From Oscillospiraceae bacterium (GTDB lineage Bacteria; Bacillota; Clostridia; Saccharofermentanales; Saccharofermentanaceae), in NCBI GenBank assembly GCA_902780785.1, contig CACZGS010000009.1:55574-119573 (forward strand): 64,000 nucleotides of DNA, given 5' to 3'. Positions within the stretch are counted from its first letter, which is position 1; every line of letters begins with the position of its first letter. The notes beneath the pieces were generated by a model. The model was given only the letters and a program-made list of their open reading frames with translations, did no database searches and was not told the origin of the DNA. The position numbers were made by a program, and so were the translations under genes. Positions 50,251 to 59,066 of the stretch are shown here, in pieces.

Positions 50251-50939
50251 TGGATAATCTATATATACTCAGCAAATATCTTGATGTGGTAAACAAGAGA
50301 TGCCGTGACCTGGTTAAGCATCTTAATGACAGTGGTGCGGCCGGAGTTTATGACGTATACACATTGCATGATTACGCAGTTTCACATGGCAATGAAATAA
50401 CTGTTGGAGATCTTAATTATAAATTCCACGGAATCGGATGCTCGGTATATGAGGGCGGCACAGAGATTTGCAGTTGGGACTTCTGCGGCAGCAATGTGTG
50501 GTGCGCCCTTGTTGATCCTTTCAAAATAGCAAATACGCTTAGACACGAAGAAGAGTTTCAGGCGATTAGTTCTGATGATTGCCGTATTGTCTGTGAAACT
50601 CTGGCTTCTGAAGGCGTGCTCGAAAAGAAAAGCGTTGGCTATTCTGTTTGCTTTGTTAAGTTAAACAGCAAAGAACTAACTTTTCCACAGAATTACAATG
50701 AGATAAAAGCGGTATACCACGGTATAGAAAAAGTAATACCACGAAGCGTTATGACCGACAGGTTTATACGTAAAAGCAAAAGGGTATATTCCAGGATCGA
50801 AGAGATGGATATGAATACAGAATTACACTTCTTGTTGTCCGGAAAAGAAACAGGAATAGTTCTGTACAATCCCGCCTATTATGAAGCCGGAGCGGTTAAT
50901 ACGGCGCAGAAGAATAAACTGTTTGATGTTCTGACTTAA
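50247..50939 (+). CDS. Unrecognised protein, possible DUF6896-like N-terminal domain
   Basis: 230 residues from ATG 50247, overlapping the GNAT stop by 4 bases. The first about 110 residues contain NYKFHGIGCSVYEGGTEICSWDF, a pattern I associate with DUF6896 (low certainty). The rest has no motif I recognise. Last gene of the accessory operon; a bidirectional terminator follows. Confidence 0.6.
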   Translation: MMDNLYILSKYLDVVNKRCRDLVKHLNDSGAAGVYDVYTLHDYAVSHGNEITVGDLNYKFHGIGCSVYEGGTEICSWDFCGSNVWCALVDPFKIANTLRHEEEFQAISSDDCRIVCETLASEGVLEKKSVGYSVCFVKLNSKELTFPQNYNEIKAVYHGIEKVIPRSVMTDRFIRKSKRVYSRIEEMDMNTELHFLLSGKETGIVLYNPAYYEAGAVNTAQKNKLFDVLT

Positions 50940-50973
50940 AAATGCCTGAAGACCCACTGAAACAGACAAACTA

Positions 50974-51002
50974 AAAGGTTGCCTCGATTTGAGACAACCT
51001 TT
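50974..51002. terminator. Bidirectional terminator
   Basis: AAAGGTTG plus CTC (50974-50985) pairs with GAG plus CAACCTTT (50991-51002), with T on the right and A on the left; it ends the accessory operon and the convergent gene at 51007. Confidence 0.88.
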
Positions 51003-51006
51003 GTAT

Positions 51007-52524
51007 TTAAGTAGTTGTTTCACTTGGCTTTGCGGGACGTTCACCGTCTTTTCCGCCCGGGAAGCCGTCCGGCGGATCACCTGAGGGTTTCTCACCTGAC
51101 GGGGGATCTCCCGGAGGGTTACCAGAGGGCTTCTCACCTGACGGAGGATCGCCGGGGAAGTCGCCTGAGGGCTTCTCGCCGTCCGGCATACCGCCTGAAG
51201 GAGGTTCACCGGGCATTCCGTCCGGTTTTCCGGATGATTCGGTTGCTATCGTAATAGCTGTTCCTGTTGAAGATGTGCCTGCTGTGTATTCGGTGCCGCC
51301 TATTGTGAGCTTATGTCCGTTAAGATCGACCGCATCAGCTTCGCATGTGAGGCCAGTGATGTATGAATCGCCTGTGAGGACCCAGGTGGAACCCTTTTCG
51401 ATCTCTACATAAACTTCGCCTTCGTTGGCTGCATTAATAGCGCCTGTGTATGTCGTGCCTTCTGAGAGATAAAGGTTCAACGCGGAGACTTTGTCTACGA
51501 CGATATCGCCTGTCTGGGCCTGCTTCTTGAGGTAGAGATTTACCTTGCCGCCGTTGGAACCTTCAGTGCCCCAGCCTGCTGCAGCTGCTCTTAAGAAAAC
51601 GCCGTTTGAATCCTGATTTACTATCTCGACATTTTCAAGTGTTATCGTTGTCGCAGTGTTGTTTACGAAGAAGATGTCGCCGTTCTTATTTGTAAGTGAG
51701 CCGCCTGTCATCGTGAATGTCGCAAGGCCGACGGAAGCGTCACCAGACATTGACTGGTAGATCATGACAGCGTTGAGATTATTGGTCTTGTCGCTGTTGT
51801 TCTTATTGTGGTCTGCGGTCAGATTTACGTTGTTAAGAGTTACTGAATTCTTGCCTTCAACGACAACGCCTTCAGATGCCGTGGATTTGAGCGTGGCGTT
51901 GCTTACCGTGATGTCTGCGGTGGAGTAGATGGCAGGGGAGCCCGTGCCGTCCGTTACGTAAGTTCCGCCATCAACCGTTACGGTTCCGCCGCCTCTGTCA
52001 GATCTGATAGCTGCGGATGAATTGCCCGTCGTGTGAATGTCGAGATTTGTGGCATTCATCGTACCGCCGCCGGTCGTCATGAGGCCGCCGGAACAGTTGC
52101 CGGAAGTTGTGATGACGGAATTGCTGATGTTGACTGTCGTGCCGCTGCCGTATGAGAAGACTGCGTTGGCGTGTGTGCCGTTCGTGTCGACTACTATGTC
52201 TGTGAGTGTTAGTGTTGCGCCGTCTGTCGCGAAAATCGCAGCGTTGTCGCCGTAGAAATCTGCTTCGTCTCCTGAAGCGGAATCACCTGTCTTGGTTACC
52301 TTGATGTTTGAATACTCGGCTGTATTACCGCTGACCTCGATCGCATGTTCGCCGTCTTTGTCGTTGCTTATCTCTTCGTTTATCTTTATGTCTGCAGACT
52401 GTGTCTGGACTTCCGTCTCTGAAGATTCGGTTGCTTTATTTGAAGCAAGACAAGCAGTGACCGAGACTGACATGGCTGCGGCAGTGACTATTGCCAGTAT
52501 GAATAGAACTTTTTTCCTGATCAT
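51007..52524 (-). CDS. Lipoprotein with beta-helix repeats and collagen-like tail
   Basis: 505 residues from ATG 52524 (AAGGAGG upstream). Signal peptide with lipobox SVTAC (Cys24-25). The middle about 330 residues consist of repeated Thr/Asn/Gly-rich turns (TLTDIVVDTNGTHANAV, VNISNSVITTSG, VTVDGGTYVTDG, VTLNNVNLTAD) typical of right-handed parallel beta-helix proteins. The C-terminal tail of about 70 residues is Pro/Gly-rich with units like GDPPSGEKPSG, a collagen-like pattern. Probably a surface adhesin or wall-associated enzyme; no catalytic motif seen. Confidence 0.82.
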   Translation of the reverse strand: MIRKKVLFILAIVTAAAMSVSVTACLASNKATESSETEVQTQSADIKINEEISNDKDGEHAIEVSGNTAEYSNIKVTKTGDSASGDEADFYGDNAAIFATDGATLTLTDIVVDTNGTHANAVFSYGSGTTVNISNSVITTSGNCSGGLMTTGGGTMNATNLDIHTTGNSSAAIRSDRGGGTVTVDGGTYVTDGTGSPAIYSTADITVSNATLKSTASEGVVVEGKNSVTLNNVNLTADHNKNNSDKTNNLNAVMIYQSMSGDASVGLATFTMTGGSLTNKNGDIFFVNNTATTITLENVEIVNQDSNGVFLRAAAAGWGTEGSNGGKVNLYLKKQAQTGDIVVDKVSALNLYLSEGTTYTGAINAANEGEVYVEIEKGSTWVLTGDSYITGLTCEADAVDLNGHKLTIGGTEYTAGTSSTGTAITIATESSGKPDGMPGEPPSGGMPDGEKPSGDFPGDPPSGEKPSGNPPGDPPSGEKPSGDPPDGFPGGKDGERPAKPSETTT

Positions 52525-52627
52525 TGCCTTATTCCTCCTTTTGTGGTTTACAGCCTTACAATACAGGGCCAACCTAAACTGCACCTGAAATCAAGTGTGG
52601 CAAAAAAGAGGAAACAAAAGCTTGGAA

Positions 52628-53452
52628 TCAGTATCCCTTTTCTTTTAATCCTTTTACGACTTCAACGTAGAAGGGGACGATGTCGCTGACTTCGTTATCA
52701 GCAGAAGGTGTTTTCTTCGTAAAACGTCTGCGCCTCATATCGACAACGTCAGCGTGTGAGATGCCTCTGTGGGTCGTGGACGTTCTGACGCCCTTAAAGT
52801 CTGCCCAGTGCATAGAATCAGTGGAGACCATTCCGTCGTTATCACCGTCGAATTTTCGAACGATGGGATAAGTTATGCAGAAGACGGAATCCGAGAAAGA
52901 ACCCTTGCACTTGAAGCCGTAGCTCTGGCAAAGGATGTTGTCTGGTGTGGGGTTGTCGATATTGAACTGCTCGGCAGTCTTGGTCGTGAGGATGTCGAAG
53001 CAGGCATAGCTGTCAGGATGCTTGTCGCCAAGGATCTTATGCCAGACGTCGTTGCCTTTGGCAGCAACCTTGACCATCCAATGAGGCGCTCTCATCAGGA
53101 AATCAACGGTCTTGGAGCCGTGGTGGGGTGTGTCGATCGTGGTGATCGAAGCGATCTTGTCGCTGTAACCGTGGTTATAAAGATATCTGGATTCAAGACC
53201 TCCCTTGGAATGCGCGAGGATGTTTACCTTCGGCGCGCCGGTGATCTTAAGGACTTCATCAAGGCTCTTCGCAATGATGTCCGCGTTGCCTTCGACGGAG
53301 CCCACGGCATCCTGGTGGCCGAAGAAGACGTTTGCGCCCTCTGATTCAAGAACTTTGGGGATCCTGCCCCAGTAACACAGATGTTTCCTGTCACGGAAGC
53401 CCATTCCGTGAACCATTAATAATGGGTACTTTAAACAGCATTCGTTACTCAT
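52628..53452 (-). CDS. Lipase/esterase of the alpha/beta-hydrolase fold
   Basis: 274 residues from ATG 53452 (GGGAGAG upstream). PLLMVHGMGF (oxyanion strand), LAHSKGGLESRY with nucleophile Ser (AHSKG), TTIDTPHHGSKT, GDNDGMVSTDSMHW with Asp, and GISHADVVD with the late His. Matches triacylglycerol lipase-like proteins of Bacillota. No signal peptide, so probably cytoplasmic. Confidence 0.88.
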   Translation of the reverse strand: MSNECCLKYPLLMVHGMGFRDRKHLCYWGRIPKVLESEGANVFFGHQDAVGSVEGNADIIAKSLDEVLKITGAPKVNILAHSKGGLESRYLYNHGYSDKIASITTIDTPHHGSKTVDFLMRAPHWMVKVAAKGNDVWHKILGDKHPDSYACFDILTTKTAEQFNIDNPTPDNILCQSYGFKCKGSFSDSVFCITYPIVRKFDGDNDGMVSTDSMHWADFKGVRTSTTHRGISHADVVDMRRRRFTKKTPSADNEVSDIVPFYVEVVKGLKEKGY

Positions 53453-53489
53453 ATAAATCTCTCCCATCAGGTTTCCGGCCTATATGGGG

Positions 53490-53518
53490 AGTATAACGCG
53501 GTATTATACAATGTTCAA
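53490..53518 (-). promoter_or_regulatory. Promoter of the lipase gene
   Basis: Minus strand TTGAAC (53518-53513), 17-base spacer, TATACT (53495-53490). Confidence 0.7.
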
Positions 53519-53531
53519 TACTGAATTTTAT

Positions 53532-54728
53532 TTAAGAGCGGTTTTTCCTTGAGATTGCCACAACTTTGAGGGCGAGGAACGCAATTATCAGACCAACCGT
53601 TGTAACTGCAAAGCTTACGATCAGCATGAAGTGGGGACCTTTGATGTCTAAGAGTCTGCCGCATACAAGACTTGAGAAGACGCCGCCGAGCGTTATGGAG
53701 ACGTTGATATAAGCCTGGCCTTTGACCTGATCGAGTCTTTCCATCGTCTGGTTTACGAAATAAGCGCCGGCAGGGATGAAGACCGCATATGCGAACATCT
53801 GCATTGCCTGGCTTATGTATACAACGATCATGTTGGGAGCTATGAGCATCAGGAGTGTCTTGATAAGGAATGCCACGCCGGAGATCAGGAGAAGGTTCTT
53901 AACTGAGATCTTCTTGATGATCTTGTCGATAAGCGCCATTGTCGGGAGCTCCAGGAATGCTGCGCAGCTGACGGCGATTCCCATTTGGGCCTCAGTGCCG
54001 CCGAGAGGCGTGATTATCTGGATCATATAATCGTTGATCGCATTGTGCGCAAAGAAGAAGCAGACAGCCGCGAGCACGAAGAGCATGAAGCCGGGGTAGG
54101 TCTTAATGAAGCTGAAGAGGTTATTATGTGCTACCTCATTCTTCTCTATCTTAGGAGTCTCAGTCTTGGGCTTTTTGAAGAAGTACAGTACGATCAGCGC
54201 GATGGTAAGGAAGATGATGTCTAAGATCATGAGGATGTTCACGCCGAACTTTCCGATAGCTCTACCTGTAAAGAATGAAGTGACGGCAAATCCCACAGAG
54301 CCGAGACCTCTTGCCAGACCATAGTAGATATGGCATCCTGCCGCCTCATACTCGAAATACATCGCCGTTATGATCGGCTGGTACACCATCTGTACCATAT
54401 ATATCAGCGCGAAAATAATAAATATTACTACTATCCCGTTCTTTATCAGGAGCAGGAGTACCGAGCCTATGAGCAGGAGCGCCGTCGACGCCATGGAGAC
54501 ATTGCGGTTAGTGAGCTTGCCCTGCTTATCGATAAGGCCTGCGACAAACGGCTGGAATACGACTGAAAGGATGTTGGCGAGGGCCAGCGTGATGCCGATA
54601 AGAGTGTTGGAGAAACCCTTTTCGAGCAGGAAAACGGACGCATAAGCATGAATGCCGCTGTATACGGCAAAGTAAGTCGCGTTGATGATGATATATCGTA
54701 ATGTCCAGAATTTTCTTGTGCTTGTCAT
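53532..54728 (-). CDS. MFS transporter
   Basis: 398 residues with 12 predicted membrane helices. N-terminal YAVYSGIHAYASVFLLEKGFSNTLIGI and a central cytoplasmic loop rich in Lys/Glu. The pattern resembles the MFS_1-like (3-phenylpropionate/nucleoside symporter) group rather than drug antiporters. Substrate unknown. The upstream region carries a perfect inverted repeat. Confidence 0.88.
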   Translation of the reverse strand: MTSTRKFWTLRYIIINATYFAVYSGIHAYASVFLLEKGFSNTLIGITLALANILSVVFQPFVAGLIDKQGKLTNRNVSMASTALLLIGSVLLLLIKNGIVVIFIIFALIYMVQMVYQPIITAMYFEYEAAGCHIYYGLARGLGSVGFAVTSFFTGRAIGKFGVNILMILDIIFLTIALIVLYFFKKPKTETPKIEKNEVAHNNLFSFIKTYPGFMLFVLAAVCFFFAHNAINDYMIQIITPLGGTEAQMGIAVSCAAFLELPTMALIDKIIKKISVKNLLLISGVAFLIKTLLMLIAPNMIVVYISQAMQMFAYAVFIPAGAYFVNQTMERLDQVKGQAYINVSITLGGVFSSLVCGRLLDIKGPHFMLIVSFAVTTVGLIIAFLALKVVAISRKNRS

Positions 54729-54777
54729 AGGGAACCGCCGTCTTCGATTTGGCTAATTATACTATGGGGACGATATG

Positions 54778-54799
54778 TTTTACTTACTTCAAAGTAAAA
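54778..54799. promoter_or_regulatory. Inverted repeat in the divergent MFS/M50-like intergenic region
   Basis: TTTTACTT (54778-54785) and AAGTAAAA (54792-54799) with a 6-base spacer. It lies between the two divergent genes and may bind a dimeric regulator. A minus-strand TATAAT (54760-54755) follows downstream. Confidence 0.35.
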
Positions 54800-54849
54800 T
54801 GCTAATATATTCAACATAAATACCCGAAAAAGTTCATTCCGGAGGCAGC

Positions 54850-55893
54850 ATGCAGTATTTGAGATATTTGGGAGAGCTTTCTTTTAATCCGGTGATCATA
54901 TTGCTCATGGCGATCGTCGGACTGGTCCTTTCCACCTTTGTTCAGGGACTTATACAGCTCGCATTCGCTAAAGCATTTGGCATGAAAGTCACGGATATCA
55001 TCATCTTCGGTCTTAAATACACGAAGCTCAAATCCGGAAAATGGGAGAAGAGAGGACGCAAAGCCGGCGTAGGTTTACAGGTCCTAACGTCATTTGATCT
55101 CGAGAAGGATTCCGGCCTGGACAGCAAGAAGCTGCTCGCCAAAGAGAAGGCCTTCATGATCTTCTACGCAACTGCCATGCTCCTTGTAGGGATCGGCGCG
55201 TTCACAGGACTTCTTATCGCTACATTCAATGTAGATTCATATTTTCTGGCATCGGTATTCTTCCTTCTGGGCTCATGGCTCCTGATATTCATCATCGGCA
55301 AATTCTGCCTCGCCATATCAGTCCTTTCCAAGGTCAATTCCAAAAAGTCTTTGGGCGGGTATACGCAGGAAGGCTTAAGCATGTTAAGGGCCGGCGTACC
55401 CTTCGATCAGATGGATCTTAAGCCCATAAGCGAACTGAACTACAAGAAGGTCTGGGACACAGAGAAGATGATGTATTTCATTCTCTATTTCGAATATCTG
55501 GATGCCAATGACTACTTTGACAGGATGCCTGAAGCAGTTGCAGATGTCGAGAGGACATTGAAGCCTCAGGCATCCGCGACCAAGGTCGAGCTGGGTGTCT
55601 GCATGGACCTGATCTATTACTACTCTTACCACAATATCGTTCCTTCAAAGGCAAAGGAATACTATCACAGGATCATTGACGATATTACGAAGGATACGGA
55701 GCCTAATTCAATGTTCGTAAAGGGCTTCTATGAACTTAATTGCTTCGGCAATGTCGAGACCGCAAAAATTTGCGCGATCAAGGCTTTGGAGAAGATCGAC
55801 GAGTTTTCCGTTCCGGTCGAGAGAGAGTACTGCAGAAAGTGCATTGCAAGGCTTAATCACGCAATAGATAACTTCCCGAAGATCAATCGATAA
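54850..55893 (+). CDS. Membrane protein resembling a degenerate M50 metallopeptidase
   Basis: 347 residues. The N-terminal membrane region reads STFVQGLIQLAFAKAFGMKVTDIIIFGLKYTKL, which follows the site-2-protease pattern (HELGHLLFAK...GxKVxEFxIGFGP) except that the HExxH metal ligands are replaced (VQGLIQ). Two further helices follow (about 105-130, 135-160), then an about 180-residue soluble C-terminal region with a TPR-like helical layout. Probably a non-catalytic homologue. CCGGAGG upstream of ATG. I infer the relation from the motif context only. Confidence 0.65.
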   Translation: MQYLRYLGELSFNPVIILLMAIVGLVLSTFVQGLIQLAFAKAFGMKVTDIIIFGLKYTKLKSGKWEKRGRKAGVGLQVLTSFDLEKDSGLDSKKLLAKEKAFMIFYATAMLLVGIGAFTGLLIATFNVDSYFLASVFFLLGSWLLIFIIGKFCLAISVLSKVNSKKSLGGYTQEGLSMLRAGVPFDQMDLKPISELNYKKVWDTEKMMYFILYFEYLDANDYFDRMPEAVADVERTLKPQASATKVELGVCMDLIYYYSYHNIVPSKAKEYYHRIIDDITKDTEPNSMFVKGFYELNCFGNVETAKICAIKALEKIDEFSVPVEREYCRKCIARLNHAIDNFPKINR

Positions 55894-56103
55894 TGTTCCG
55901 AAAAGCCTGTAAATAAAGGACTTTGCGGTGCTTTAAATATGCAGATATAGACGGTTATCTATATAACTGTCAAATTTCTCATCTGATAACCCAAAAGGAC
56001 TTTGATATTTATCCTAAAACCTTGAAAAGCATCTCCTTAATAAATATTATATTGTCTGTGAATCAGAGGTATTTTGCGTAGCCAGTTGGAGGCATGATTA
56101 TTT
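55894..56103. other. Intergenic region before the Na/Pi cotransporter gene
   Basis: Non-coding. Holds an imperfect inverted repeat GACGGTTAT/ATAACTGTC (about 55950-55972) and two GGACTTTG copies about 80 bases apart. No confident promoter, riboswitch or terminator recognised. Confidence 0.4.
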
Positions 56104-57825
56104 ATGGCAGATGTATGGCCGGCGTTATTGGGGCTTTGCTCCGGTATGGCCTTATTCTTGTATAGCGTTAAGATCACCAGCGGAAGCTTACAGACGATCG
56201 CAGGTGACAAATTAAAGAACGTTTTAGCTAAACTTACCGGAAACAGGATCCTGGGCGTAGCTGTCGGTGCGGGTATTACCGCGCTGATCCAGTCTTCGAC
56301 TGCGACATCGGTTATGGCCGTCGGATTCGTTAATGCCGGACTCATGAACCTTTACCAGGCGCTGTGGGTAATAATGGGTGCCAACATCGGTACGAACATC
56401 ACCGCCCAACTCATCGCTTTCGATGTCGGCGCAGTAGCACCGATCGTAGCTCTCTTAGGCACATTCTTCTGCCTTCTTACCAAAGACAAGAAGCTCAGGA
56501 GCATCGGCGAAGCAGTTGCCGGTCTGGGCTTTATCTTCGTGGCAATGTCTCTCATGAAGGAATCCATGGCTCCCTTGAGCGAGATGGATATCGTTAAGGA
56601 GATCTTCTCTTCGATCAATAATCCTTTCGTCGGCATCATCGTAGGCATCATCTTCGTTATCATCATCCAGAGTTCTGCTGCCGGTGTCGGCGTGCTCCAG
56701 GCAATGGCGATGTCAGCTTCGGGTGCTCAGCTCATGAGTTTGGACCAGGCAATGTTCATCATTTTCGGCCTTAATATCGGTACATGTGTTACGGCTGTTT
56801 TCGCATCTATCGGAGGCTCCAGAAACGCTACAAGAGCAGGCATGCTCCACATGATGTTCAACGTTATCGGAACGGCGATCTTTACAGCCGCTTATTACGC
56901 GCTCCCTATAGCTGATTGGGTAAGAGCCCTGTCACCTAATGATGTTGCAAGACAGTTTGCCAACATGCACCTCGTATTCAACCTTGCTTCAACGGTGATT
57001 CTGCTTCCTTTCGGCAAGCTCATCGTTAAGCTCGTCAAGCTTATGGTTCCCGACAAGAAGGGCGGAGATGACAGCGTACAGTACCTGAAGTACCTTAACC
57101 CCAGCATGATCAGCTCCAGCAGCCAGGTCGGTACAGAAGTCCTCATCAGGGCTCTCTGCAACGAGATGAGCAGAATGCTCGAGATGGCCGGAAACAACGT
57201 TCAGAGAAGTATCGAGGCCGTCCTCGAAAACAACGAGAAGACACAGCAGCAGATCAACGATACTGAAGAATATGTCGATTACCTGAACAAAGAGATCTCT
57301 TACTATATCTCGCATGCAATGGTTTTCGATATGTCCGAAAAGCACGCTGTCGCAATGAGTGCTCTCTTCAAGATCACTGGTAATATCGAGCGTATGGGTG
57401 ACCATGCCACGAACATCTCAGGCTACGCCAATCTCCTTGAGAGCAAGGGCTTGAAGCTCTCCGAGAAGGCAAGGGCGGAAGTAAGCCAGATGGTTGCTAC
57501 AACAAAGGATGCTTATAACATTCTCCTTGGCAGCAAGCCCGGTTCAGTACATATCAAGATGGCTCAGATGGAGCAGAAGATCGACGACATGACCGAAGAC
57601 TACAGAGAGCACCAGCTTGAGAGACTTAAGTCAGGAAGCTGCTCAGGTGATGCATGCGTTATCTATTCCGAGATGCTTACAGACTTCGAGCGTCTGGGTG
57701 ACCACATGCTCAACATCGCAGAGGCTGCCGCAGAGTCGAACCTCATTTCTCTCAAGATGCCTCAGGATGTTAATGTCGAAGAAGATACAAAGAGCAAAAA
57801 GAAGATCGCTGCAGCAAAAGCATAA
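56104..57825 (+). CDS. Na/Pi cotransporter family protein with C-terminal PhoU-like domain
   Basis: 573 residues. Two inverted-repeat transport halves with the QSSTATS motif (ALIQSSTATSVM, and the second copy IIQSSAAGVG) and GANIGTN / GLNIGTC loops, typical of NptA/YjbB proteins. From about residue 340 a helical PhoU-like region follows, with EMSRMLEMAGNNVQ and ERMGDHATNI, ERLGDHMLNI metal-binding-type E-x-x-x-D motifs. Predicted to move phosphate with sodium or, in YjbB-like members, to export it. GGAGG upstream. Monocistronic. Confidence 0.93.
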   Translation: MADVWPALLGLCSGMALFLYSVKITSGSLQTIAGDKLKNVLAKLTGNRILGVAVGAGITALIQSSTATSVMAVGFVNAGLMNLYQALWVIMGANIGTNITAQLIAFDVGAVAPIVALLGTFFCLLTKDKKLRSIGEAVAGLGFIFVAMSLMKESMAPLSEMDIVKEIFSSINNPFVGIIVGIIFVIIIQSSAAGVGVLQAMAMSASGAQLMSLDQAMFIIFGLNIGTCVTAVFASIGGSRNATRAGMLHMMFNVIGTAIFTAAYYALPIADWVRALSPNDVARQFANMHLVFNLASTVILLPFGKLIVKLVKLMVPDKKGGDDSVQYLKYLNPSMISSSSQVGTEVLIRALCNEMSRMLEMAGNNVQRSIEAVLENNEKTQQQINDTEEYVDYLNKEISYYISHAMVFDMSEKHAVAMSALFKITGNIERMGDHATNISGYANLLESKGLKLSEKARAEVSQMVATTKDAYNILLGSKPGSVHIKMAQMEQKIDDMTEDYREHQLERLKSGSCSGDACVIYSEMLTDFERLGDHMLNIAEAAAESNLISLKMPQDVNVEEDTKSKKKIAAAKA

Positions 57826-57873
57826 AACATAGACTACCGTCTATATAAACGAATATCCCGTGTGGAGAAAAAC

Positions 57874-58446
57874 ATGAGCAAATCAGGTAAAAGCATAGTA
57901 AATGTCGTATTGTTCGAACCGGAGATCCCGCAGAATACCGGCAACATCATGCGTACCTGTGTAGCTACGGGAGCAACACTTCACATAATCGGCCCCGTCG
58001 GTTTTGACATTGAGAATCCTGAATTCAGAAGGGCATCGACCAACCACATAACCTGGGCTGAATACACGCTCTACGATTCATGGCAGGACTTTGCGGAAAA
58101 GAACGACGGAGAGTATTTCTTCATGACACGTTATGGCAAAGTACCGCCTTCGGATATTGATTTCAAGAAAGCATCCGGGAACTCTGAGATCTATCTTATC
58201 TTCGGTAAAGAGAGCACGGGAATACCGGGCGAGATCTTAAGGGCAAACCTCGACAGGTGCTTCAGGATCCCCATGGCAGCTGACTGCAGATGCCTTAATG
58301 TATCCAACGCGGCAGCTGTTGCCATCTACGAAGTGTTGAGACAGCTTAACTATCCCGGCCTGTCGTTCAAAGAAGAACAGAAGGGCGAGGATTTCCTTGA
58401 AGAGAATTATTCTTACGACGAGACGTTAAGAAGAAAGCGCAAATAA
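57874..58446 (+). CDS. trmL: tRNA (cytidine/uridine(34)-2'-O)-methyltransferase (SPOUT)
   Basis: 190 residues from ATG 57874 (GTGGAG upstream; a GTG at 57862 is in frame). SPOUT motifs: EPEIPQNTGNIMRTC (motif 1), FGKESTGIPGEIL (motif 2), RIPMAADCRCLNVSNAAAVAIYEVLRQ (motif 3, knot). Methylates the 2'-O of the wobble nucleotide of tRNA-Leu. Convergent with the zinc-ribbon gene. Confidence 0.96.
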   Translation: MSKSGKSIVNVVLFEPEIPQNTGNIMRTCVATGATLHIIGPVGFDIENPEFRRASTNHITWAEYTLYDSWQDFAEKNDGEYFFMTRYGKVPPSDIDFKKASGNSEIYLIFGKESTGIPGEILRANLDRCFRIPMAADCRCLNVSNAAAVAIYEVLRQLNYPGLSFKEEQKGEDFLEENYSYDETLRRKRK

Positions 58447-58449
58447 GCG

Positions 58450-58956
58450 TTAATAACTGTCTCCTCCAATCATGGCAAGAGCCAGCATGATAAATCCTAA
58501 TGAGATTCCTACGATCGAAGTAATGAGACCGGCTACGGCAGCGCCTTTTCCGCCGCAGTTCTTTCTTGAAAGTCCGATGCTGGAGCATACGATTCCAACG
58601 ACTCCCGGGATGATATTAAAAACCATCAGCCAGGATATTACGCAAGTAAGGATTCCAAATACAAGACCTACAACAGCAACAACGTTGCTCTTCGGACGCT
58701 CGAAAGGTGTAATGACTACAGCCTGCTGATATGCGGGCTGCTGGTAAATGGGCTGGACCGGCTGAGGCTGCTGGTAAACAGGCTGTTGATAAGCCGGTTG
58801 TTGGTAAGCAGGCTGTGCAGGTGTCTGGATTATAGGCTGGACTACAGGACCCGATGCGGGAGCAGGTGCAGTATTAGCTGCAGGTGCAGCTGCGCCGCAG
58901 TTAGAGCAGTAAGCCTGACCGTCCGGAATAAAAGAACCGCATTGTTCGCAATACAT
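58450..58956 (-). CDS. Zinc-ribbon protein with QQPxYQQP repeats and two membrane helices
   Basis: 168 residues from ATG 58956. N-terminal zinc ribbon YCEQCGS...YCSNCGA; a Pro/Gln/Tyr-rich linker made of PAYQQP-like units (about residues 50-85); then two membrane helices (VVAVVGLVFGILTCVISWLMV and AAVAGLITSIVGISLGFIMLALA), a DUF4190-like pattern. Function unknown. Paralogue of the gene at 59067. Confidence 0.82.
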   Translation of the reverse strand: MYCEQCGSFIPDGQAYCSNCGAAAPAANTAPAPASGPVVQPIIQTPAQPAYQQPAYQQPVYQQPQPVQPIYQQPAYQQAVVITPFERPKSNVVAVVGLVFGILTCVISWLMVFNIIPGVVGIVCSSIGLSRKNCGGKGAAVAGLITSIVGISLGFIMLALAMIGGDSY

Positions 58957-59007
58957 AACATCTACCCCCAAAACAAAAATATGTTATCAATTCTTGATTT
59001 TACCATA

Positions 59008-59040
59008 CAAAAAAAATGCCCGCACTTTCAAATGCGGGCA
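59008..59040 (-). terminator. Terminator of the 59067 zinc-ribbon gene
   Basis: On the minus strand GCCCGCA (59039-59033) pairs with TGCGGGC (59024-59018), followed by eight T. Confidence 0.88.
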
Positions 59041-59066
59041 GGAACGTTCAGTTTCTAAAAGTAATA

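Noticed and set aside
45798..50939. Integron or cassette array
   Set aside because: Gene gaps are too short and show no repeated recombination-site-like sequence by eye; no integrase in the window. Kept only as an accessory operon.
55894..56103. Riboswitch or Pho box before the Na/Pi cotransporter gene
   Set aside because: Short imperfect inverted repeat and repeated GGACTTTG only; no recognised consensus.
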